A DNA stretch of 64,000 bases, from the NCBI GenBank assembly GCA_021798955.1, contig JAJZBK010000007.1:1-64000 (forward strand), read 5' to 3'. Below the pieces are notes generated by a model. The model saw only the letters and a program-made list of their open reading frames with translations, was not told the DNA's origin and ran no database searches. Position numbers and translations under genes: made by a program. Source of the DNA: Actinomycetes bacterium (GTDB taxonomy: Bacteria > Actinomycetota > Acidimicrobiia > Acidimicrobiales > RAAP-2). Below, one piece after another: positions 47,455-54,845 of this stretch. How positions within the stretch are numbered: the first letter of the stretch is position 1; every line of letters begins with the position of its first letter.

Positions 47455-48219
47455 TCAGCGCACGGTGATGGCGGCAGTCACCCGGAGGGCGGGCACCGGT
47501 GTTCCCTGCGGCACGAACAGCTCGATCGTGGCGGTGTCCTCGTAGGTCCCACCCCCGCCACCGGGCGCGGCCCGTACCAGCGGGACCGGCCGGCCGGCCG
47601 CGGCGCACGACGGTCTCGCCGCCACCACGCGGTCGGCGGGATTGCCCGCCACCATCGTGGGCGTCCCGGCTTGGGCACAGACCACGACGCCCCGATCACG
47701 GTGGGGCCTGCGCCCCGGTCCTCGGCGCACGGCCACCGACACGGCAACCCTGGCAACCCATCCGGCGAGCGTTCCCCGGGCGTCCACCACCCGCACCGGT
47801 CCCACCGTGGCAGTGAACCGCTGGAGCGTCCCCCGGCCGGACGGGGTCAGGCGAAGGACCTGGGTGGTCGGTGCGACCTCGAGCTGGCCCGGTCGGACGG
47901 TCACGTCCACCGTCTGCCCAGCAGCAGCGGCATCCGAGGTAGCCGTACCGGGGGAACCGGCACCGGCACCAGCACCTGCGCCTCCACCAGCAGGCGGAGC
48001 CTCCGAGTCCAGCGCGGCAAGGTTCGGGGGCAGCGTGGTGAAGGTGACCGGGCCGGGAGCAGGTCGTTGGAGCCGGGCGGCGGCGACGGTACCGTTGCGA
48101 AGCGGAACGGACCCCGGAGGACCGGCGAGCAGCCGGAGGCCGGCAACCGGGCCCGCCGTGGACGCGCCGACCAGCAACGCCCCGACGACCACCTTCCGTG
48201 CCCACATCTGCGCCCACAT
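47455..48219 (-). CDS. Small WxL-like secreted protein
   Basis: 254 residues from ATG 48219, which has GGGAGG upstream. A signal peptide (KVVVGALLVGASTAGPVAGL) is followed by a Gly/Ala linker and a WxL-like domain: LRLTPSGRGTLQRFTATVGP, then VRVVDARGTLAGWVARVAVS and a terminal YEDTATIELFVPQGTPVPAL. DARG...GW matches the WxL hallmark. It is the first gene of the cluster with the large WxL-like and DUF916-like proteins, and probably part of the same wall complex. Confidence 0.65.
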   Translation of the reverse strand: MWAQMWARKVVVGALLVGASTAGPVAGLRLLAGPPGSVPLRNGTVAAARLQRPAPGPVTFTTLPPNLAALDSEAPPAGGGAGAGAGAGSPGTATSDAAAAGQTVDVTVRPGQLEVAPTTQVLRLTPSGRGTLQRFTATVGPVRVVDARGTLAGWVARVAVSVAVRRGPGRRPHRDRGVVVCAQAGTPTMVAGNPADRVVAARPSCAAAGRPVPLVRAAPGGGGGTYEDTATIELFVPQGTPVPALRVTAAITVR

Positions 48220-48435
48220 GGCTGGTGCCTCCCTGCACTCCACCGCCGATCGGCTCTCCACGACCGACCCCTTGGTATCGGCGCGGTCGGTGGCCCCCTT
48301 GAACGCACCCGGGTCCAGCGGCTGCCGGTCGCTGACGGGCGGGCACCACCGGGTGCGGGACCATCCGCTCGGTTAGCGTGCGGTCCTCGGTCGGCGTGAG
48401 GCGACGGGTCGGCGCGAGGCGAAAGGACGGCATCG

Positions 48436-48828
48436 ATGTCCCTGGCTGTGCCTGGCGACCCACCCCACGACCCCCCGGCGCTATGCGAGGTCGTGGTCAC
48501 CGCCGACGACCCCGAGTGGCTGGCCGACTTCACCCGGGCGCTCGTCGACGACCGGCTCGTCGCCTGCGGGCAGGTCGTCACCTCCGTCCGCTCGACCTAC
48601 CGCTGGCAGGGCGCCGTCGAGGAGGCGACCGAGGCCCGCGTCGCCCTCCACACCCGGGTCGAGCTGGTGGCCGCCATCGTCGAGCGGGCGGCTCGCTCCC
48701 ACCCCTACGACGTCCCCTGCGTGCTGGCGCTGCCCATCCTCGGCGGCAACCCCGACTACCTGGCCTGGGTCGAGCAGGAGACGCAGGGGCCGCGAGCGGC
48801 ACCGGGGGGCGGCCCCTCTTCCACCTGA
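48436..48828 (+). CDS. cutA: Divalent-cation tolerance protein CutA
   Basis: 130 residues. The CutA core is plain: CEVVVTADDPEWLADFTRAL, VDDRLVACGQVVTSVRSTYR with WQGAVEEATEARVALHTRV, and HPYDVPCVLALPILGGNPDY. It forms a stable trimer and is linked to copper tolerance. AAAGGA precedes the ATG. The stop lies in the first unit of a 23-bp hairpin repeat. Confidence 0.92.
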   Translation: MSLAVPGDPPHDPPALCEVVVTADDPEWLADFTRALVDDRLVACGQVVTSVRSTYRWQGAVEEATEARVALHTRVELVAAIVERAARSHPYDVPCVLALPILGGNPDYLAWVEQETQGPRAAPGGGPSST

Positions 48829-48888
48829 GCCCGGTGGGCTCGACCACCTGAGCCCGGTGGGCTCGACCACCTGAGCCCGGTGGGCTCG
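48821..48888. repeat. 3 x 23 bp repeat, each a hairpin
   Basis: Three units of CCACCTGAGCCCGGTGGGCT-CGA. Each contains GAGCCC-ggt-GGGCTC, so transcripts could fold three consecutive hairpins directly after cutA. They may slow 3' decay or aid termination; no T-tract follows. Confidence 0.85.
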
Positions 48889-48978
48889 GCTGCCGGAACG
48901 TCCCCTCGGCCAACGGGATAGGCCCGCACCTGCGTCGGGCATCCCCAACCGGCCACCTCGTTGCCGTAGCCTCGAAGC

Positions 48979-49575
48979 ATGACGTCAGCCGACCACGGCG
49001 ACCCGTCCGGGCGGGCCGGTTCCCCCCACGCTGCCGGCGAGCCACCCCCGGGCCACCGGCTGAGCGTGCAGGAGCGCCTCTACCCGACCCTCACCTGCTT
49101 CGGCTGCGGGCACGCCAACCCGAAGGGCCTGCAGCTCCGCAGCTACGAGACCGCCTCCTCCGCCGACGCCGGCCAGACCGTCACCGGCCAGTTCGTGCCG
49201 TGGCCCGAGCACGACAACGGGGTGGGGTTCCTGAACGGTGGCATCATCGCCACCCTCCTCGACTGCCACAGCGCGGCGGCCGTGGTCGTCGAGTCGGAAC
49301 GCCAGGGCTGGGAGGCGCTCGGCGGTGCGCTCCTCCCCTTCGTCACCGCCGGCATCGCGGTCCGCTACCTCCGTCCCTCCCCGCTCCATGCACCCGTCGA
49401 GCTGTGGGCCGCCGTCTCGCAGGCGTCCGAAGCCGAAGTGACCGTCGACGTCGAGCTCCGCTACGAGGACAAAGTCCGGGCAGCGGCCACGGCGACCTGG
49501 CGGCGGTGGCGACCACGTCCGGGGACGACGCAGTCAGGCCCGCTGTTGCCGGGGACCCACAGCCCCGCTCCGTAG
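48979..49575 (+). CDS. Hotdog-fold thioesterase (PaaI-like)
   Basis: 198 residues. The domain contains LTCFGCGHANPKGLQLRSYE, then VGFLNGGIIATLLDCHSAAA, with the family N/D-x-x-G pattern in FLNGGIIATLLD, and FVTAGIAVRYLRPSPLHAPV. The FGCG motif at the start marks the subgroup with a CGxxN zinc-knuckle-like beginning. It would hydrolyse acyl-CoA thioesters. ATG 48979 follows TAGCCT by 6 nt. Its 3' end overlaps the convergent regulator gene by 42 bp. Confidence 0.85.
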   Translation: MTSADHGDPSGRAGSPHAAGEPPPGHRLSVQERLYPTLTCFGCGHANPKGLQLRSYETASSADAGQTVTGQFVPWPEHDNGVGFLNGGIIATLLDCHSAAAVVVESERQGWEALGGALLPFVTAGIAVRYLRPSPLHAPVELWAAVSQASEAEVTVDVELRYEDKVRAAATATWRRWRPRPGTTQSGPLLPGTHSPAP

Positions 49576-50109
49576 GGGCTCTCCGAGGGCGGGCAGCAGC
49601 GCGCCGGCCACCAGGCGTTGGCGTCGCCCTGGCCCGCGTCGGTACCCCCGCCGCGAGGCCACGACGGCAGCGACCTCATGCACCAGCTCACCGAGCTCCT
49701 CGTCGGTCAGCCACAGCCCGGCCATGCGGTAGGCGACGCCGTCGCGGGCAAGGTCGGGGGCGACGGTGCCCTCCAGGTACCGGTCGAAAGCGGCGAGCAG
49801 CGACGCCGTGAAGGCGAGGAACGCCCGGGCGTGGCCCTCAGCGTCGAGGGCGGCGGCCTCGGCCGCGTCGAGCCGGGCCGCCACGACGTCCAGGGCGTAG
49901 GTGCGCTCACTGGCGCCCCGGACCCGCCGCTCGGCCACCACCCGGAGCACCCCCGCTCGGGCCAGCCGGCCGACGTGCCGGTACAGGCTGCCGACCGGCA
50001 CGTCGCCGAGCTCAGCAGCGAGCTCGCCGGTCGTCAGCCGTCGGTCACCGAGGAACGCCTGGACGATCCGCAGCCGGACCGGGTGGAGGAGCAGGTCGGC
50101 GCTGGCCAC
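49534..50109 (-). CDS. Winged-helix regulator, ArsR-like
   Basis: 191 residues. SADLLLHPVRLRIVQAFLGD then TTGELAAELGDVPVGSLYRH and VRGASERTYALD give an HTH_20/ArsR-type winged helix with the LLHPVRLRIVQA start of this actinobacterial group. The C-terminal 100 residues (RAFLAFTASLLAAFDRYLEG, LWLTDEELGELVHEVAAVVA) form a helical ligand domain. GTG 50109 follows TACGCT by 6 nt. The 3' end overlaps the thioesterase, and CGTT...AACG flanks its promoter. Confidence 0.75.
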   Translation of the reverse strand: MASADLLLHPVRLRIVQAFLGDRRLTTGELAAELGDVPVGSLYRHVGRLARAGVLRVVAERRVRGASERTYALDVVAARLDAAEAAALDAEGHARAFLAFTASLLAAFDRYLEGTVAPDLARDGVAYRMAGLWLTDEELGELVHEVAAVVASRRGYRRGPGRRQRLVAGALLPALGEPLRSGAVGPRQQRA

Positions 50110-50219
50110 CGACCGAGCGTACCAACCGTTCTCAGTCTTGATAACGTTTGTGCCCAAGCCGCCGCGTCGCCCGGGTAACACGGCTCGCGCGCTCGAGGCG
50201 GTCGGGCAAGGAGGACGTG

Positions 50220-50588
50220 ATGGCCGAAGTGTCCCTCGAAGGCGACGACGTCGTCCTGCACCTCAGCCGGTTGGAGAAGGTCGAAGGCGTCCACGGGGAC
50301 CTGCGGGTGCCCCGCTCGGCGGTGACCGGGGTCGAGGTGCTCGACGATGCCCATCGAGCCGCCGACTTCGTGAGCGTCAAGGTAGGCACCCGGCTCTTCG
50401 GTGTGGTCGAGGTCGGCACCATGCACGGCCGGACGCGAACCGTGTTCGCTGCCGTCCACCGGGACACGCCCCGCGGCGTGCGCCTCACCCTCGCCGGGAT
50501 GCCCCAGGACGAGTGGGTCGTCGGGTGTGCCGACCCCGAAGCAGTCGCCGCGGCGCTCGTCGCCGGAGGCCTGCCGGCCGCCGGCTGA
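50220..50588 (+). CDS. Conserved hypothetical, PH-like
   Basis: 122 residues, no firm family. The strand pattern (EVSLEGDDVVLHLSRLEKVE, DLRVPRSAVTGVEVLDDAHR, RTRTVFAAVHRDTPRGVRLT, ALVAGGLPAAG) resembles bacterial PH-like proteins of actinobacteria. AAGGAGG stands 6 bases before the ATG. It is divergent from the regulator and could be its target. Confidence 0.6.
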   Translation: MAEVSLEGDDVVLHLSRLEKVEGVHGDLRVPRSAVTGVEVLDDAHRAADFVSVKVGTRLFGVVEVGTMHGRTRTVFAAVHRDTPRGVRLTLAGMPQDEWVVGCADPEAVAAALVAGGLPAAG

Positions 50589-50666
50589 CCGCGACGACCC
50601 GGCACCGTCGCGGTCGAACCGGGGTCGACACGGCTCCGGCCGCTTGACAGACGGCCGGTGCAGCCG

Positions 50667-51286
50667 TCAGCCCGGCGGCTCGGTGGCCCACTCGAGGAAC
50701 GTGATGGAGGAGGGTCGCCGCGGGTCGTTGCACCCGGGCACGTAGCCGACGCCCGATGGCCCGTCCATCAGGCTCTCGACCGCGCCACCACCCGACCTCA
50801 GGGTGAAGCGGATGACCAGCGGACCCGGATCGCCCTGGCACCAGTTGGCCCAGTTCAGGTCGGCTTCGCCCACGGCACCAGCACCGAGCGTCCGGGCAGC
50901 CCCTGCGGCTCCGGGTAGGTAGGCAACAGCCAGCGCCGCTCCGCTCCCGCCGGTTCCGACGAGCGAGAGCGCGTACGGGGGTCGATCGAGCACGCACGCC
51001 GACCAAGCGGTGTTCTCGATCAGCACCATGACGGCCACCGTCTGGAAGCCCCCGCCCTGTCTGCCCGCCCTCAGGACACGGAGCTGGTGCGCCATGCACG
51101 GGGGGCGGCTGGCGTCGTCGTCGAGGTCGAGTCGCTGGCGGGCACAGCCCGGGTCGTCGAGGTCGAGCCGGGCGGGCGGGCCGCCGTCGGGGCGGAGGAC
51201 GTACAGGCCGCCAGCACCACCGCGCTCCACGCCAGGACGAGGAGGACCGCCACGTTCCGCCACGTGCCCTCGGCGCTGCTTCCCAC
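50667..51286 (-). pseudogene. DUF4232-like lipoprotein split by a frameshift
   Basis: The start at GTG 51286 gives a lipoprotein signal NVAVLLVLAWSAVVLAACTS with lipobox LAAC, then a Ser/Thr linker. In the next frame over, from about 51105, the protein continues as CMAHQLRVLRAGRQGGGFQT, VAVMVLIENTAWSACVLDRP and GDPGPLVIRFTLRSG, a DUF4232-type domain. The two parts meet at a run of six G (51100-51105); one more base would join them. This is either a sequencing error, a phase-variable tract or a true frameshift. Confidence 0.7.
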
Positions 51287-51416
51287 CCGAGCCCTGCTAA
51301 ATCGCCGGTCGGTGCTCGCTCACGACACCCTACTGCGACCTCCTTCGGCCGCTACGCCAGCGCGCCACCCCTCGGGGACCGGGACCGGACCTGGTCCGTG
51401 CCACGAGCGACATCGC

Positions 51417-52589
51417 TCAGGCTCCGCGGGCCAGCGTGACGACCGGGGCCGGCTCGTCGGCCTCGACGGGCTCCACCCCCGTCAGGCGAGTGACCGGCAC
51501 CGGCCTCGAGCCGGCTCCCGTCGGCGTGGAGGCTGCCGGCACCCGCTGCGGACGGGCCACCCGCGATGCCGCCCGCTGCGTGCGTACGGCCTCGTAGATG
51601 GCGACGTGGTCGGCGACCATCCGCTCGGCCGAGAACCGCTCCTCGGCCGCCGCACGGCACGCCGATCGGTCGAGGTCGGCCGCTGCACCGAGGGCGGCGA
51701 CCAGGCCGGCTTCGTCGGCCCGCACGAAGCCGGTCACGCCGTCGGCCACCAGCTCGGGGGCGGCACCCCACGGCGTCGTGACGACAGGCGTCCCGGCGGC
51801 GAGCGCCTCGATCATCACCATGCCGAAGGGCTCCGGCCAGGCAATGGGGTTGAGCAGGCAGGTCGCCTCACCAACAAGCGCGAGCTTCTCGGCACCACCC
51901 ACCTCTCCGACGTACTCGATGTCGCCCCCGAGGAGCGGCTCGACGCGCTCGCGGAAGTAGGCGAGCTCGGCCGGTTCGGCGCACTTGGCGGCGATCCGCA
52001 ACGGCACCCCGGCCCTGCGGGCCACCCGCACCGCCGTGTCCACGCCTTTGTCGGGGCTCATCCGGCCGAGGAAGAGCGCGTAGCCGCCCGAGCCGTCCCC
52101 GACGGGCACCCTTTTGAGGTCGATCCCGTGGTGGACGACGCCGGCCAGCTCGACGCCGTCCGCCGTCGAGGCGTGGTGGTGCGAGATGGCGATCACCGGC
52201 ACTCGGGTGCTCACGGCTCGGTAGAGGGAGCCGAGGACACCGGTGAACGGCCCGTGGTTGGTCGTCACCACCGGCAGCTCGGGGAACCGCTCGACGTACA
52301 GCGGGCCGGTGAGGGTGTGGTCGTGGACCACGTCGGCGTCGGCGACGACGTCGTAGGCGGCGATGACCTGGTGGAGCTCCTCGGCCGCACCTCCGACACC
52401 CACGCCGACTGCTTCGTCGTAGACCCAGGCCCGCTCGACCGGGCAGGTGCTGTCCCCGGTGGCGAAGAGGAGGACCTCGTGGCCGGCGTCGACCAAGCCA
52501 CGGGCCAGGGTGTCGAGCACCGCCTCGGTGCCTCCGTAGGCGGGCGGCGGTACGGGCACCCACGGCGGGGCGACGATGGCGATGCGCAT
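51417..52589 (-). CDS. GT4-family glycosyltransferase
   Basis: 390 residues. The N-terminal acceptor domain starts MRIAIVAPPWVPVPPPAYGG with GGTEAVLDTLARGLVDAGHE, and HDHTLTGPLYV is typical. The C-terminal nucleotide-sugar domain has LFLGRMSPDKGVDTAVRVAR and the EX7E motif in PEPFGMVMIEALAAGTPVV. The mechanism is retaining transfer from an NDP-sugar; the acceptor is unknown. GAGGAGGAAcc precedes ATG 52589. The 60-residue tail is Pro/Val-rich. A CIRCE-like site lies 137 bp upstream. Confidence 0.85.
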   Translation of the reverse strand: MRIAIVAPPWVPVPPPAYGGTEAVLDTLARGLVDAGHEVLLFATGDSTCPVERAWVYDEAVGVGVGGAAEELHQVIAAYDVVADADVVHDHTLTGPLYVERFPELPVVTTNHGPFTGVLGSLYRAVSTRVPVIAISHHHASTADGVELAGVVHHGIDLKRVPVGDGSGGYALFLGRMSPDKGVDTAVRVARRAGVPLRIAAKCAEPAELAYFRERVEPLLGGDIEYVGEVGGAEKLALVGEATCLLNPIAWPEPFGMVMIEALAAGTPVVTTPWGAAPELVADGVTGFVRADEAGLVAALGAAADLDRSACRAAAEERFSAERMVADHVAIYEAVRTQRAASRVARPQRVPAASTPTGAGSRPVPVTRLTGVEPVEADEPAPVVTLARGA

Positions 52590-52725
52590 GGTTCCTCCTC
52601 CTCTCACAGGTGGCTCTCACAGGTGACGTGCAGGTCTGTCACCGACGCGCCGGCACGCATGCGGCCGCACCGTCGGTCGGCCACGAGAGGGAAGGGTCGG
52701 CGCAACGCCCCGGGGTGCCCTACCG

Positions 52726-52752
52726 TTGGCACTCGCGGCCTTCGAGTGCCAA
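52726..52752. promoter_or_regulatory. CIRCE-like inverted repeat (HrcA site)
   Basis: TTGGCACTC-N9-GAGTGCCAA, 9-bp perfect arms with a 9-bp spacer. The CIRCE consensus bound by the heat-shock repressor HrcA is TTAGCACTC-N9-GAGTGCTAA, so only one base per arm differs. No chaperone gene is next to it; the nearest are a glycosyltransferase (137 bp, minus) and the small ORF below (210 bp, plus). Confidence 0.6.
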
Positions 52753-52873
52753 TTGTGCCACACCCAGCCGGGCTCGGCACGTCGCCTGGCTACCGGCCCC
52801 GGCTTCCTCGATCCCGGTGGGCCGACCACCGGTTGGCTCGGACCCCGAGCACGCCCGATTCGACCAAGACACC

Positions 52874-52902
52874 TTGAAATCCGTGCCGGCAGTGGCTATC
52901 AA
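52874..52902 (+). promoter_or_regulatory. Sigma-A-type promoter
   Basis: TTGAAA (52874-52879), 17-nt spacer, TATCAA (52897-52902). It is one of the best-formed promoters in the window and points to the 12-codon ORF and the hairpin-rich leader. Confidence 0.5.
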
Positions 52903-52963
52903 TAGAAGTGCGGTAGCAGTACTGCAGCCAACGAAGGATCCTCGACCAAGGAGGTGTCCGGAG

Positions 52964-53002
52964 CATGGTTCGTGATGTGATGGAGCGTTCGCCGCCTGGG
53001 TG
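52964..53002 (+). CDS. 12-residue leader peptide candidate
   Basis: ATG-GTT-CGT-GAT-GTG-ATG-GAG and on to TGA encodes MVRDVMERSPPG. AAGGAGGTG, a full Shine-Dalgarno, ends 7 nt before the ATG, although few genes here have one. The predicted transcript starts about 55 nt upstream. Ending in Pro-Pro-Gly may stall ribosomes. It may be a leader peptide governing the hairpins downstream, but no target is evident. Confidence 0.4.
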
Positions 53003-53127
53003 AGCGACAGCCTGGTGCTGTTACCCCTGTTGCCGGTAGGCACCGCGGAATCCCGCACGTAGCGGAGTGGTCGCGATGAGCCGAGCGTGCGCTGCGCGAA
53101 CGAAGAGCCGAAGGAACAATCAACGAC

Positions 53128-53144
53128 GGCCGGGTGGTCCGGCC
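53128..53144 (+). other. Hairpin in the tldD upstream region
   Basis: GGCCGG-gtggt-CCGGCC. It could be part of an attenuator between the leader peptide and tldD; a T5 run at about 53183 follows at some distance. Confidence 0.4.
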
Positions 53145-53240
53145 GGGCGGCACATCGCCGGCTTCGACGACACTCTCTCACCTCTTTTTGCGGCTGGCTG
53201 ACGCGTCCTATTGGTACCGAAGACAAGACTTACCAGGTGG

Positions 53241-53264
53241 CACGGGGCCCGGGAGGGCCCCGTG
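53241..53264 (+). other. 10-bp stem hairpin before tldD
   Basis: CACGGGGCCC-ggga-GGGCCCCGTG is a very stable stem-loop 60 bp before the tldD start. With no T-tract it resembles a barrier or processing structure more than a simple terminator. Confidence 0.5.
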
Positions 53265-53324
53265 TCGCGTCCGGAGAGCCCTTTGCGCCAACGCTGTCGA
53301 CCGACAGCCGGTAGCGTCCCACCG

Positions 53325-54845
53325 GTGCCCGAGCACGCTGCCGGTTTCGATGACCTGTCACTCGACGACCTGTCACTCGACGACCTGGCAGGCGCCGCCC
53401 TCGGGCGGGCCCGGTCGCTCGGGGCGACCGCTGCCGAGCTCCGTGTCGGGCGGCTCCGGACCCAGGTCGTGGTGGTGCGGGACGGAGCACTCGAGACGAC
53501 CGTCGACAGCACCGAGCTCGGGCTCGGGCTGCGGGTGCTCCATGCCGGCTCCCTCGGCTTCGCCGGCACGGTCGTCTGCGATACGACAGCAGCGGCAGGG
53601 TTGGCCGACGAGGCCGTCGCCCTGGCCCGGTCCACGGCCGGTGCCGAGGACGGCATCGAGCTCACCGACGAGCCCGTCCACGGAGAGGTCTCCTGGGTCG
53701 CCCCGTACGACGTCGACCCGACCACGGTCCCGCTCGACGACAAGGTCGCCACGCTGGCCCGCTGGACCGAGGACCTGCGTCGGGCACCCGGGGTGGCACA
53801 CGCCGTCGCCCACGTGGTCGCCGTCGTCGAGGACACCCACTTCGCCGACCTCGCCGGCAACCGGATCACCCAGCGACGGGTCCGCGTCCACCCCGTGGTG
53901 GAGGCCGTCGCTGTCGACGCCGCCTCGGGGACCTTCGAGACGATGCGCACCGTTGTGGCACCGGCGGGGCGCGGTTGGGAGCACGTTGACGGTCCGGGAT
54001 CGGCACTGGGGGCCGAAGTGGCCACCCTGCCCGACCTCCTGGCCGAAAAGCTGCGAGCCCCCTCGGTCGAGCCCGGCACCTACGACCTCGTGCTCGATGC
54101 CACCAACCTGTGGCTCACCATCCACGAGTCGGTCGGTCATGCCACCGAGCTCGACCGGGCCCTCGGCTACGAGGCCGCCTACGCCGGCACTTCCTTCGCC
54201 ACCCTCGACCGGCTCGGCTCGCTCCGCTACGGCTCGCCGCTCATGCACGTCACCGGCGACCGCACCGAGCCCTACGGGCTGGCCACGGTCGCCTACGACC
54301 ACGAAGGGGTCGCCGCCTGCTCCTTCGACCTGGTCCGCGACGGGACCCTCGTCGGCTTCCAGCTCGATCGGAGGATGGCCGCCGAGCACGGCTTCGGCCG
54401 TTCGAACGGGTGCGCGTTTGCCGACTCCCCCCTCCACGTTCCCATCCAGCGGATGGCCAACGTCTCCCTCCAACCCGCCCCGGACCCTGGCCCGAGCGTG
54501 GAGGAGCTCGTGTCGGGCACCGAGCGGGGCCTCTACGTGGTCGGCGACAAGAGCTGGTCGATCGACATGCAGCGCACCAACTTCCAGTTCACCGGACAAC
54601 GCTTTTACCGCATCGAGCACGGACGCCTGGTCGGCCAGGTGCGCGACGCCGCCTACCAAGCCACCACCACCGACTTCTGGGGCTCCCTCGACGGGCTCGG
54701 GGGCAAGAGCACCTGGGTCCTCGGTGGGGCGCTCAACTGCGGCAAAGGCCAGCCCGGCCAAGTCGCCCCGGTCAGCCACGGCTGCCCCGCCGCCCGCTTC
54801 CGCCAGGTGCGGGTGGTGAACAGCCGGAGGGAAGCGGGCCGGTGA
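53325..54845 (+). CDS. tldD: TldD-family metalloprotease subunit
   Basis: 506 residues. It has the zinc motif HESVGHATELDRALGYEAAY (HExxxH) and the C-terminal cysteine block NCGKGQPGQVAPVSHGCPAA typical of TldD. TldD/TldE form a heterodimeric protease that acts on unfolded peptides and in maturation of some ribosomal peptides. GTG 53325 follows TAGCGT by 7 nt, so it is leaderless. DDLSL repeats near the N-terminus come from a 15-bp duplication. The stop overlaps tldE (GTGA). Confidence 0.9.
   Translation: MPEHAAGFDDLSLDDLSLDDLAGAALGRARSLGATAAELRVGRLRTQVVVVRDGALETTVDSTELGLGLRVLHAGSLGFAGTVVCDTTAAAGLADEAVALARSTAGAEDGIELTDEPVHGEVSWVAPYDVDPTTVPLDDKVATLARWTEDLRRAPGVAHAVAHVVAVVEDTHFADLAGNRITQRRVRVHPVVEAVAVDAASGTFETMRTVVAPAGRGWEHVDGPGSALGAEVATLPDLLAEKLRAPSVEPGTYDLVLDATNLWLTIHESVGHATELDRALGYEAAYAGTSFATLDRLGSLRYGSPLMHVTGDRTEPYGLATVAYDHEGVAACSFDLVRDGTLVGFQLDRRMAAEHGFGRSNGCAFADSPLHVPIQRMANVSLQPAPDPGPSVEELVSGTERGLYVVGDKSWSIDMQRTNFQFTGQRFYRIEHGRLVGQVRDAAYQATTTDFWGSLDGLGGKSTWVLGGALNCGKGQPGQVAPVSHGCPAARFRQVRVVNSRREAGR
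53352..53381. repeat. 2 x 15 bp duplication at tldD 5' end
   Basis: Two exact GACCTGTCACTCGAC units plus a partial third. They encode DLSLD repeats in the first 20 residues and keep the reading frame. Confidence 0.85.

Larger units (their letters stand above)
52590..53324. other. 735-bp intergenic region with structured elements
   Basis: No large gene. It contains a CIRCE-like repeat, a strong plus-strand promoter, a 12-codon ORF with a consensus Shine-Dalgarno, and at least two GC-rich hairpins before tldD. Together they suggest a regulated leader or small-RNA locus. Confidence 0.5.

Noticed and set aside
52909-53130. ydaO, cobalamin, TPP or c-di-GMP riboswitch
   Set aside because: Short pieces resemble parts of each, but none of the conserved cores is present in the right order.
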